Shown: positions 53,932-63,380 of the stretch, piece after piece | Position numbering within the stretch: position 1 is the first letter of the stretch | Layout: each line of letters starts with the position of its first letter | Source of the DNA: Pilasporangium apinafurcum | Taxonomy: Eukaryota; Oomycota; Peronosporomycetes; Pythiales; Pythiaceae | Reading direction: 5' to 3' | Assembly (NCBI GenBank): GCA_001600495.1 | Contig: BCKE01000046.1 | Coordinates: forward strand, 62,001 to 126,000 | Length of the DNA stretch: 64,000 nucleotides | The notes under the pieces: model-generated | The model's database searches: none | What the model was told of the DNA's origin: nothing | What the model saw: the letters and a program-made list of their open reading frames with translations, nothing else | Translations under genes and position numbers: made by a program

Positions 53932-55386
53932 TTATCCGCGGAGAAAACGCATACGACGAGTACTGTTGTTGGCGTTCGCCAACATATTTACACAGTACGA
54001 AGCTTGATAGATGTCGAGCGAACCGGAACAGAGCTTTTCCAGATCCTCTTTGGTCTGCACGCTTGCGGCTGCACTGTTAAGCGCTGTAATCGCCGCTGTA
54101 AGACCGGTAGCAGCTGTGGTTTCGTCGGCTGTAGCTGTATCCTCAAGCCTGCGTCGACCTGAACTATCAGCCGCGAGGCTGTAAAGCAGACTAGCATGTG
54201 CGGTGTAAATGGACTTGATCTGCGTGAGCAGTGTCGTGCCGATAACGCCGAGATGGTCCAAATTTGAAAGTTGAGTCATGATATTCCACTTGCCTAGGAC
54301 TGACGATCCACTGTAAGTTACACTAGTACCTACAGAGTCTTTGCTCATAGAGACGGTATTGACAACACCATCATTCGGCTGCCAATCAGTCGAAAAGCCC
54401 TCATTCACTACATACCGGCCACCAATGAACACCGACAATGGATCCATCGGCAGAAGCATCGTGAGGATGTTGGGCAATGAGATCTTTTGCAAAAGAAGGT
54501 TGTACGCGACATAGGTATCTAGTGTGGCGTAGCTATAGTAGTAGACATTCGAGAGCGTCTCGACCCATGTGCTTTCCTCGGCAGCACCACTTGTCGACAA
54601 ACTCCAGAGGCAAATATCCTTGAAACCGGAGTCAAAGATAGAACTGGAGAAAACACGATTGAGGTACTCCTGCAACGTCTCGGTGCTGGTCTTGGCGGAG
54701 ATCCCCCACTGGTCCAGTTTAGCGTCATAGACCAGTGTGACATCATCTCCAGCGAGCCCCACAACGTTGAGCACACTAACGAGTAGGCTCTTGACTGTGT
54801 CGCCAATCTCAGAAAAGCCATCGGCGAGTGATGTCCCTTGATTGGGCGTGGAGATAGTCGTGATCGAATGCACCCAGTCATTCCCACCAGCAAACAGTGG
54901 TAGCGTCGAGTCTGTTTCTTCGATCGGCGCGCCGCTCGTGCCTTTCGCCAGCATGTGTGCGAGCATGCGGATTGTCTGACCACCCATGCTATGACCGACC
55001 AAATGGATCTTGTTCACTTGCCCATTGACGGTCTCGCCCCATTTCGGGTACAGTCCAGTAAAATTCCGACCATACCGCTCGTGGTCATAAGCAGCCGCAT
55101 GCTTGGCGCCGTAGTCCACTTGTCCGCCTTTAATCTGTGCGTACAGTTCACAAGCGCGATCCCAATTGCTAGCGAATGGACCGACCTCAGCAGTATAGAC
55201 TGTATAGCCCAATGCCACGAGTTCTTCCTGGAGGTCACCCTGCAGTCCACCCCAGTACTTGTAGCCAAAGAGTTCGTCTCTTCCCCAGCCACCAAAGCCA
55301 TGCACGAGGATAATCGGGTACGTGTTGGTGGCCAGTGTCACAACCGGTGTCAGTACCAACAAGACGAAACTGAGAAGCTGCTGCAT
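53932..55386 (-). CDS. Secreted lipase 3, bacterial family I.5 type
   Basis: 484 residues, single exon. The ATG at 55386 (MQQLLSFVLLVLTPVVTLA) is chosen over one 14 codons upstream because it starts a clean signal peptide aligned with the other copies. Mature part begins NTYPIILVHGFGGWGRDELF, the form closest to bacterial lipases. Catalytic triad: GHSMGG, NDGVVNTVSM, LDHLGVIG. Zinc ligands: NWDRA, VDYGAKHAAAYDHERYG, KLDQWG, all present. C-terminal domain is Ala/Thr-rich with LEKLCSGSLDIYQASYC and ends MRFLRG. Copies 3-6 share this C-terminal type and form one subgroup; 1 and 2 form the other. Confidence 0.93.
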   Translation of the reverse strand: MQQLLSFVLLVLTPVVTLATNTYPIILVHGFGGWGRDELFGYKYWGGLQGDLQEELVALGYTVYTAEVGPFASNWDRACELYAQIKGGQVDYGAKHAAAYDHERYGRNFTGLYPKWGETVNGQVNKIHLVGHSMGGQTIRMLAHMLAKGTSGAPIEETDSTLPLFAGGNDWVHSITTISTPNQGTSLADGFSEIGDTVKSLLVSVLNVVGLAGDDVTLVYDAKLDQWGISAKTSTETLQEYLNRVFSSSIFDSGFKDICLWSLSTSGAAEESTWVETLSNVYYYSYATLDTYVAYNLLLQKISLPNILTMLLPMDPLSVFIGGRYVVNEGFSTDWQPNDGVVNTVSMSKDSVGTSVTYSGSSVLGKWNIMTQLSNLDHLGVIGTTLLTQIKSIYTAHASLLYSLAADSSGRRRLEDTATADETTAATGLTAAITALNSAAASVQTKEDLEKLCSGSLDIYQASYCVNMLANANNSTRRMRFLRG

Positions 55387-55407
55387 CTTTCTATTTGGTA
55401 AGAACAC

Positions 55408-55424
55408 AGCAAAAAGGAGAATGA
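55408..55424 (-). promoter_or_regulatory. Inr-like core promoter of lipase 3
   Basis: Minus strand TCATTCTCCTTTTTGCT, 22 bases before the chosen ATG. Confidence 0.5.
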
Positions 55425-56310
55425 ACACTGCATCAAAAAGAGAAAGTAAGCGAGGTGTCTTATTCTTCTATCCTCTCCAGTGTTTAAGTGGTGAGAACAG
55501 CGATATGTGTTCAATGGTGATGCGTTATGATCGGATGGATCGGAAAAAAATGCATAGAAAGCCTGTCACTGACCGCTTTCAAACAAATCTTAGACATTTC
55601 GGCTCGCTTTTGCAGAGTCTCATGCAAGTACATAGTAGTGATCTACAGGATAGGTTGGAATCCTATCAACTTCAAGATGGAAGTGGGAAAGCAAAAGAAA
55701 AAGACAGCAAATTGATGGAAGGATGGAAAGTGGTATGAACACTTGACATCCGCGTATGGCTGCTCAACGTCACGTTAGAATGGCTGCTACCGACTACTGT
55801 ACATTCCGCTCGCACCATGTACTTTGAAGTTTCGCCCATCTCCATGAGTAAACAGTCTTAACTGCAACTTGGGCTATCAATATCATGACAGCAACATCTG
55901 ATACAAGCAGCTGCGTCAGATTATTCATGGGGATGCTAGGTTGGATTCGACTTTAAAAAAAATGTAGTTAGACATTCACACCGCCAGGACGTCTTCACTA
56001 GAGCTCCTCCTACCATTCAAAGCGCTTCTCATGTGAAAACTCCAGTGTTACTGTCGCTAGACATGGCATTTTTCAACCAACAAGACAGATGGATCAGTTA
56101 TTATCCTTACAACTTTCGTTCATGATACAAAGAGGAACCTTGCAGTGATAGTGGAATTGGCTGAAAAGTATAAGGACATTTGTATTGCCTAATTTCGCAG
56201 TCTTAATCAGCCAATCCATGGTACTTTTGCCTCTAAACTCCAAATGACCACGTTTTCTGGTTTCTACCATCTCTTTCTTCTGAAAACCTGCTCGCTACCA
56301 GCACCGTTTT
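55425..56310. other. Spacer upstream of lipase 3
   Basis: About 890 bp; no gene, RNA or repeat recognised. Confidence 0.5.
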
Positions 56311-57754
56311 CTATCCACGTAGTCGACGCTTTCCCATGTCAGTGGCATATTCTAGCATCTTTATGCAGTACGTGGCCTGAAGCACCGTGAGTGAACTAGC
56401 GCAAAGCTTCTGAAGATCTTTGGTGCTGGTAATGTTCTTGGCGGCCGCATTCAGCGCTGCAATCGCCATGGTGACATTGAAAGCCGCTGTCGTTTCTTCA
56501 CTAGATACATCTTTTCTAACAAGACTCTTAACTACAGAACTCGCTAGTGTGAGGCTTTTCAGCAATGCTGCATAGGCTGTGTAAACCGATGTGATCTGCG
56601 TATGTAACGTCGTGCCAATGATTGCGAAATGGTCCATGTGTGTGAACTGCGTCATGACATTCCATTCGCCCAGGACAGCGCTGGGTGACGCATCAAACGT
56701 GACGCTTTCGCTGCTAATGTTGCTGCTCATTGAAATTGTGTGGACGATACCGTCGTTTGGTTGCCAGTTGGTCAAAAATCCGTGGTTCGGCGCATGCCCC
56801 CCAAATAAAGATGGTAATATGGTCAAAGATTGGAATCATCGTCAACCAATTGGGCAACGAAATCTTCTGCCAAAGCCAATTGTATGTGCTGTACGTGTCA
56901 CCCATCGAGTAGCTGAAATAATAGACATTGGAGAGTGTTTGCACCCATGCGCTCTCTTCAGCCGTACCGCTAGTCGATAAACTCCAAAGACACATGTCCT
57001 TGAAACTCGGATCGAAAAGCTCACTAGAGAAAACATGTGTAAAATACGCCTGCCGTGTCTTGGTGCTGGGCTTTGGTGTGATCTCCCATTGATCACGCTT
57101 GACGTCATAGACCGAACTGAAATTGTCACCGCCAAGTCCAAGGTAGTTGATCAGTGTAAATAATAAGTCTTTGGCGCTGTCGTCTACTTCGGAGATCCCA
57201 TCAACCAAAGTTGCGCCTTAGAGTGGAGAGGAAATGGTTGTGATGGAGTGCACCCAATTTTTCCACCCGAGAAGAGCGTGGTCTCAGGTACAGGGCACCA
57301 GCAGATCCCTTTGTCAATAAATGCGTAAGCAAGCGACTTGTCGTACCACCCATGCTGTGCCCGATCAAGAGGACCTTCTTGACTTGGCCATCGACGGCAA
57401 TGTCCTATTCCGAATATAGCCATATGCGGTTCCGTCCATATTGTGAATGACCATATTTGGCTGCGTGTGGAGCCCCATAGTCGACTTGTCCGCCTTTGAT
57501 CTGTGCATACAATTCACACGCGCGGTCCCAATTGCTAGAGAATGGACCGACCGCGGCAGTGTAGACCGTGTAGCCCTGAGCTTCCAAAACTTGCCGCAGA
57601 TCGCCCTGCATGTCGCCCCAGTACTTGTACTCCCAGAGTTCATCTCGTCCCATCCAGCGAAGCCATGCACCAATATGATTGGGTAGTCATTTGAGGCCAA
57701 CGTGACGGTGTGCATTGTCGCCCAAATGATGAGCACGGATAGTAGCTTCTGTAT
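56311..57754 (-). pseudogene. Lipase 4 pseudogene (family I.5)
   Basis: A full-length but broken lipase copy. The position of the start codon reads ATA (57754-57752) ahead of QKLLSVLIIWATMH, which aligns with the MQ[QS]LLS starts of the neighbours. The frame shifts inside GFAGW/GRDELW (about 57650). A stop follows YGRNRIWLYSE (about 57405), the GHSMGG region is shifted again, and the frame changes once more near 56825. The segments in between stay well conserved (FSSNWDRACELYA, VDYGAPHAAKYGH, WSLSTSG, NDGIVHTISM, MDHFAIIG), and the end KRRLRG is kept. Four or more lesions with otherwise good conservation suggest fairly recent inactivation. Confidence 0.9.
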
Positions 57755-60729
57755 CTATTTGTCTGTTTAACGTCGGCTTGAGCGATGGGGAATGAAATTT
57801 CGTGACGATAAGGATCGTTAACTCTCCTGCTACTGAGCAGGAACCGCCTCGTGATTTAAAGGCTTTGCATTGTGGAGGTGTTTTCCACACGAGGGAACAG
57901 AGACTACGACAGCACTACAGATCCCAGAGTGTGGCGCTACGATGCTGAGCTTTCGTACCACACGCTTTGTTTTCTTCTTTCTGCAGTCATTGGTGTCTAA
58001 TTCGCGGCGGCATTTATCGATGAGGTGATTTTGATATGCAATGTCTGTTCGTCGTGACCAACACCGACACTCATCGGTTTTGCTAATTGCTAATTAGAAA
58101 TATTTCAGCAATTATATAGGAGTGTTAAATATCAGCAAAAACCCAATCGTTTTTTAAACATAACTCATATATATTTTTTCTTTCAAATTAGACACCTTTA
58201 TAGGCCTTCAATTTCAAAAAATATTGCATTATTTAGTGGAAATAAGGGAAATGTAGAAGAAATAGGTACAGAAGTTGAGAAAATAGTGATATTTGGAACA
58301 TCCTATTCTATAACTTTTATTTTTAAAGAAAAACCTATATTTTTATGAATAAGTATCATATTTGATTTCTCCCTATTCATAAAATATTGAATATAAAAGG
58401 TTCTGCAGTCAAACCAGTATTTATCATTCGATTTAGGAGGTTCCGATGGAGCAATTGCATGTTGAGCTTTATGATTGTCCTGCTCCTGCACCTGATCCAG
58501 CTCATTTTTCATCCTCTTTAGCGCTGCATCTGTTGACATAGAAAAGATGAGCTACTGTCAGAGAAAGATCGGATGCATTCTCGTTCCATCCATCAACTTC
58601 TACTCCTGCGTGAGGCCGATTGCCAAGCCTTTCTCGGTATCGAAAAGACCACTATCTCCACAGAAAAAACACATCAAAGATATGTGCTCATCACTTCTCA
58701 ATGAGGAGGCGAAAATTGATAAAGCATCGCCCCATCACAAGATCTATGGTAGTTGCGCAACCGATTGCTGACAACTTGGCTTTATCGGTGCTACAACTGT
58801 TCCCCAAAATGGAATGTCAAGTATTTAGTGGTGCTTGCAGGTGTGACTTGGTGCTCGTAATGCTCAATCTATTCATGTGTATATTGCATAGAAGCAAATA
58901 ATATAGTGTTTCTGCCTGATCATTATGACTACCATGCAGATTTATATGTACACAAACCTGAAAATGGTTTTTGTTTTTGTCTAGGCTGTTTATATTTCCC
59001 CACCGAATCAACTGCACCGGAATGGATTGAAATCTCAGGAGTACTACCGCTCCACACAGATAGTATCAGCGATGAATGGTTAATTATCTGTCCTTGTGAT
59101 AGAGACTTACAATATACATTTACAGTATGCAGAGCAGTGGCAGAGTGGGGCATGCAGGGATCAGACCATGGTGCACCCGTCTAGGTGGACTACCTTTGAT
59201 TGCAGTGCAGCACTACAATCACTCGACCTGGATCAGTTGTTTTTCATACGACTAGCAAGCAAAAATGATCAATATAGCAATGGGGCAAGAACAGGAGGAA
59301 TAAACTTGGCTCGTGCTAGGTTGGTCAACTCTTTAATGTCTTTGCATCCTAGCACTCCTGAAGGTTCCAAAATTTCAGAAATGCTGCTGAGTGATTGTCA
59401 CGCTGATCGGAACTCTTGGGTTTCTCTTGGCCACAATGTTCCACGCTTTTTTCGAAGCCTCCAATGCTGTATAAAGTGGGTTCAGTAGTCAGCTTCCTAC
59501 TGTTGGCAGTTGAGGATACGTCTAGAATGAAATCAGTGTATGGGTTGGTAACCATCAACCTATAGATCCAGTATCAAGAAGAGACTCATACGAGATCGCA
59601 TCTATACATTGCGTATCGATCTTTGTAGATCACGCACTTCTTCAACTCACTCAAGTGCTGCGTCAGCGTCATCATTTGCCTCGATGCTCAAGCCTTTGGG
59701 AGACAATCGGTATGAGGTTGAAGTAGAAGCATAGCAAGTAATAGTTTGAGATATGTAGCTATACATTGCCTTAGTTGTGAATCAGTTAAAGAAGAAGCGA
59801 CTGAGACAAGAGCGAGAGAAGATGCATTGACTCCAATTAGGCATATTGCACCAGAAACAAAAAAAATTCTACGAGAACAAGACGAAATTTGGTGTTCTGA
59901 CCTCAGAATCGTTGGGTTTCAAAAGGGTACAAAATGCCACTATGCTTTAGATGCACTCATCTTTAGGTAGCACACATTTGCCAATTATTAACAGCAGTCC
60001 TGCTGGGTGGGATGCCAAATATATCACATGTTGTGGTAGTGTATACCTTTTCTTGCCAAAGCCATCTTGTCGCCTCTAACTGATGAACGAGTTTATGAGA
60101 GAGAATGAAAGAGGATGCTCAGAAGCCCTACTTGATGTTTCTGTCAAAACTTCAACATTTGCCCATCCTCCTTTTCTTCACTCTCTTCTGCCAGAATGAA
60201 ATGCTACGATGAATGCTCAGAAGAGACGTCCATCGTTTCGTTAACGCGCACTCACTCGACAACGCGAACAGTGCATACATTTAAAGTATTTCGTGGCTGT
60301 CATCATCTGCCATATTTCCGCATGACCGCAATTAATGAGTTTATCAAGAGATGGTATCTTAGACGAGAGATGAATAGACATCGGTTCGCTCTTAAGATTG
60401 AGTGGATATTCTCATGCTTAAGTGGGTGGAGAAACAAGCCGATTTTGGAATTGCATGTCCCACTCTGGCAAGAGAAATTGTGGCGGCTCCACTGTTTCCA
60501 TCCAACGAGTGTTTGCAGTTGCTGTTGCTGTTTGCATCCAGCTGAGCCATAAAATACTTGCAGTTGATATATGCGTTCCCTATGTTCGATGGTTCTGGTG
60601 GCTGCATGTTTTATACGAACAGTACAAGATACTCTGATTGAAAATCTCAAGAAATTAGAATGATGGGGATGTTTTCTCTCTCTACCTTTGATACTTCAGC
60701 AAACTGAGTCGTTTCACTTCAGTCTTCGT
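57755..60729. other. 3-kb region without a supported gene
   Basis: AT-rich at 58080-58420. Several 60-130-codon frames exist on both strands but none resembles a known protein over its length. A stretch at 60421-60543 reads KWVEKQADFGIACPTLAREI then VAAPLFPSNECLQLL before a stop, reminiscent of the C-terminal dimerisation region of hAT transposases. A tract at about 59085-59170 also reads as possible exon. I consider these remains of degraded DNA transposons or genes. Confidence 0.35.
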
Positions 60730-60731
60730 CC

Positions 60732-60748
60732 TCATTTCCAATTTTACC
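60732..60748 (+). promoter_or_regulatory. Inr+FPR-type core promoter of lipase 5
   Basis: TCATTTCCAATTTTACC, preceded by CC, 36 bases before the ATG; the best match in the window to the oomycete consensus. Confidence 0.65.
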
Positions 60749-60783
60749 AGCAGGACCAGCATCGAAACCAGTCCAAATCGAAG

Positions 60784-62241
60784 ATGCAGTCACTCCTCAG
60801 TCTCGTGCTCTTGGCAATTGCACCCATCGTTGCACTCGCTGGTAACACATATCCGATCGTTCTCGTGCACGGGTTTTCTGGTTGGGGAAGAGGCGAATTG
60901 TTTGGTCTACCGTACTGGGGTGGTATCCAAGGCGACCTCCAGGAGCAACTCAAGGCTCAGGGCTACACTGTCTACACGGCAGCTGTTGGTCCATTCTCCA
61001 GCAACTGGGATCGTGCCTGTGAATTGTACGCACAGATCAAAGGTGGACGTGTCGACTACGGTCCCAATCACGCCGCCAAGCACGGTCATGAGCGCTACGG
61101 GCGTAATTTCACTGGACTGTACCCTGGATGGGGCGAGACCGTCAATGGCAAAGTGAACAAAATCCACTTAGTAGGTCACAGTATGGGTGGTCAGACTATC
61201 CGGATGCTCACACAGTTGCTGCAAAAGGGTAGTACTGGTGCACCGGTGGTGGAAGCTGCCTCATCGCATCCGCTCTTTGCTGGTGGAAAAAACTGGGTAC
61301 ATTCAATTACGACCATCTCTACCCCCAACCAAGGCACGACGCTCGCGAATGGTTTCTCAGAGATTGGCGACACAGTCAAGAGTCTCTTGGCGAGTGTGCT
61401 CAATATTGTTGGGCTAGCCGGTGATGGTGTCTCTGCAGTATACGATGCCAAGCTGGATCAGTGGGGGATCACAGCAAAGACCAGCAGTGAAACAGTGACT
61501 GCGTACATCAATCGCGTCTTCTCTGCGTCTATTTTCAAACCTGGCTTCAAGGATGTCTGCCTGTGGAGTTTGTCCACTCCTGGAGCTGCAGAAGAAAGCA
61601 CGTGGGTGCAGACGCTCCCCAATGTCTACTACTATAGTTATTCGACTATTGATACCTACAGTACTTTCAATGTACTACTACAGAAGATCTCGCTGCCCAA
61701 CTTGTTGACGATGCTGTTGCCGCTGGATCCACTGGCCGTCTTTCTCGGTGGTCGCTATGCTCCCAACAATGGCTTATCTACTGACTGGCAGCCGAATGAC
61801 GGTGTAGTCAACACAGTCTCTATGAGCAAAGACTCAGTTGGGTCCAGTGTCACCTTTGGCAGCTCGTCGGTGATAGGAAAGTGGAACATCATGCCAACAC
61901 TCAATCGGATGGACCACTTGGCGGTCATTGGTACAACGTTGCACACACAAGTGAAGGACATGTATGTAGCTCATGCAAAGCTCCTTTATAGTCTCGTAGC
62001 GGACACAACGACATCGGGTCGCAATTTGGCGATGAGTGTTGTGGAGTCGACTGCAGAAGAAACTGCCGCGGCTGCAGCACTCGCCAAGGCAATTTCGGCG
62101 TTACAAGCAGCGACCACAAGTATACAAAGTGAAGCTGATATGCAGAAGCTCTGTTCGGGTAAACTGACGATAGAGCAAGCAAACTACTGCGTTAATATGC
62201 TTGAGAACGCCACCTCGCGCCGTCGTCGCTTTCGTGGCTAG
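60784..62241 (+). CDS. Secreted lipase 5, bacterial family I.5 type
   Basis: 485 residues, single exon; the ATG at 60784 (MQSLLSLVLLAIAPIVALAG) begins the signal peptide, whereas an in-frame ATG 96 bases upstream lies before the core promoter. Mature part NTYPIVLVHGFSGWGRGELF; here the usual GRDE reads GRGE. Triad: GHSMGG, NDGVVNTVSM, MDHLAVIG. Zinc ligands: NWDRA, VDYGPNHAAKHGHERYG, KLDQWG, all present and nearest to bacterial L1. C-terminal Ala/Thr-rich domain with MQKLCSGKLTIEQANYC, ending RRRRFRG. It is the only plus-strand copy and pairs with lipase 6 as a tail-to-tail inverted repeat. Confidence 0.94.
   Translation: MQSLLSLVLLAIAPIVALAGNTYPIVLVHGFSGWGRGELFGLPYWGGIQGDLQEQLKAQGYTVYTAAVGPFSSNWDRACELYAQIKGGRVDYGPNHAAKHGHERYGRNFTGLYPGWGETVNGKVNKIHLVGHSMGGQTIRMLTQLLQKGSTGAPVVEAASSHPLFAGGKNWVHSITTISTPNQGTTLANGFSEIGDTVKSLLASVLNIVGLAGDGVSAVYDAKLDQWGITAKTSSETVTAYINRVFSASIFKPGFKDVCLWSLSTPGAAEESTWVQTLPNVYYYSYSTIDTYSTFNVLLQKISLPNLLTMLLPLDPLAVFLGGRYAPNNGLSTDWQPNDGVVNTVSMSKDSVGSSVTFGSSSVIGKWNIMPTLNRMDHLAVIGTTLHTQVKDMYVAHAKLLYSLVADTTTSGRNLAMSVVESTAEETAAAAALAKAISALQAATTSIQSEADMQKLCSGKLTIEQANYCVNMLENATSRRRRFRG
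61622..62229. repeat. Arm of inverted repeat shared with lipase 6
   Basis: About 608 bp that appear identical to the reverse complement of roughly 63393-64000. The encoded proteins agree over at least 172 residues, and two out-of-frame open frames (85 and 68 codons) are also identical, so synonymous sites agree too. Identity ends a few codons before the stop. Confidence 0.85.
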
Positions 62242-63380
62242 AAGCCTCACTTGAGGTGATCCCTCTAACCATGTGAGCAAGATACTGTGGAATCATGCTA
62301 AAAATCTTGTTCCGACAATTTTTTTTGAATTCTTGATATTCTGTTGGGTAGGTGATTGTATGTAAATTACATGAGCTAACCGTAAATAAAATTCAAGCGG
62401 ATGTGACTTCCAAATGATATCCATAACAGGGCATTCTTGACTTCCAGGTAGTTCACAAAATTTATTGCGAATTCCTTTTTTTAGAGAAAATAGGAATAAT
62501 GTTCCTTTTTCAAACTTAAATAAAAAAATATTCTTCGGTCAGAGTATTTGCGTAAAATTCTGAAAATTACATTTTGCACATACTGATGCGAAATATATTC
62601 TTGACTAGCGATTGAGGAAACAAATCTCGTTTGTCATAGAGTTCGAATGTCAGCTCAAGACACACAGATGTCATAGTTCTCCTAATTACACTTCATTGAT
62701 TGCTAAATATATCATATTTGCATTTCAATTGTACTTAATCTTCAGCTAATCATTGTTGCACAACTTTCATATTAAACCACGTGTTGACTTCTGTATTAAA
62801 TTACCACCAAGTGCATCAACTTGATCAATGTGATAGTATACAGCTCAAAAAATAGTGATATGATTCGACTCGGTACATCTGGAGCTGGTAAGATACGAGA
62901 TTATTGATTGTACTATCGAATCAAACCTCTTTCTAGGAGAACCATCCGCCAATTGGAATTAGCGTACTGATGTCAAGCCTGACTCACTCTTCACACGATC
63001 GGTCGCCTTCGGTAGTTCTATGTTGTGTAGGATAAAACCAGGATACATCCAGAGATTATCTTCCTAGTGGGAGTCGAACCCACGCCACCTGCGTGACAAA
63101 CGCAGAGCTCTTCCACTGAGCTATAGGAACGTATTGCATATACATGTGTGTGACATATGCCAACAAGTTGAAGTGGATGAATTTCTATTGTAATATTTCA
63201 TGTAATTTTTATTTTGTTGCTGAGGTAATGTAGTTTTCACTCTCAAGGAACATTATTTTTATCGTCCCAACAAAAAATATTTGTTTATTTTGGATATAGA
63301 CAACGATTTCACGGTATGTTTTTCAAATGGTTACACTGCATCAACATTGAATAATGCTACGCCTGTACAACACCATCAAA
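62242..63380. other. Spacer between the inverted lipase copies
   Basis: 1.1 kb, AT-rich; the only feature recognised is the tRNA gene at 63060-63131. The two lipase 3' flanks are unrelated to each other. Confidence 0.5.
63060..63131 (-). tRNA. tRNA, anticodon reads TGT (Thr), atypical
   Basis: Minus strand. Cloverleaf: acceptor GTTCCTA with TAGGAA, D arm GCTC-AGTGGAA-GAGC, anticodon stem CTGCG/CGCAG with 7-base loop TTTGTCA, 5-base variable loop, T stem GTGGG/CCCAC with TTCGACT. The anticodon in standard register is TGT. Oddities: position 37 would be C rather than a purine, and the 1-72 pair would be G-G. A GTC (Asp) reading would destroy the stem. It may be a functional gene with odd identity or a tRNA-derived copy. 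Confidence 0.75.

Noticed and set aside
60421-60543. hAT transposase C-terminal fragment
   Set aside because: Resemblance is limited to about 35 residues with a stop after them; kept only as a note in the spacer.
63060-63131. tRNA-Asp (GTC) reading of the loop
   Set aside because: Placing GTC at 34-36 breaks the anticodon stem, which is perfect only in the TGT register.
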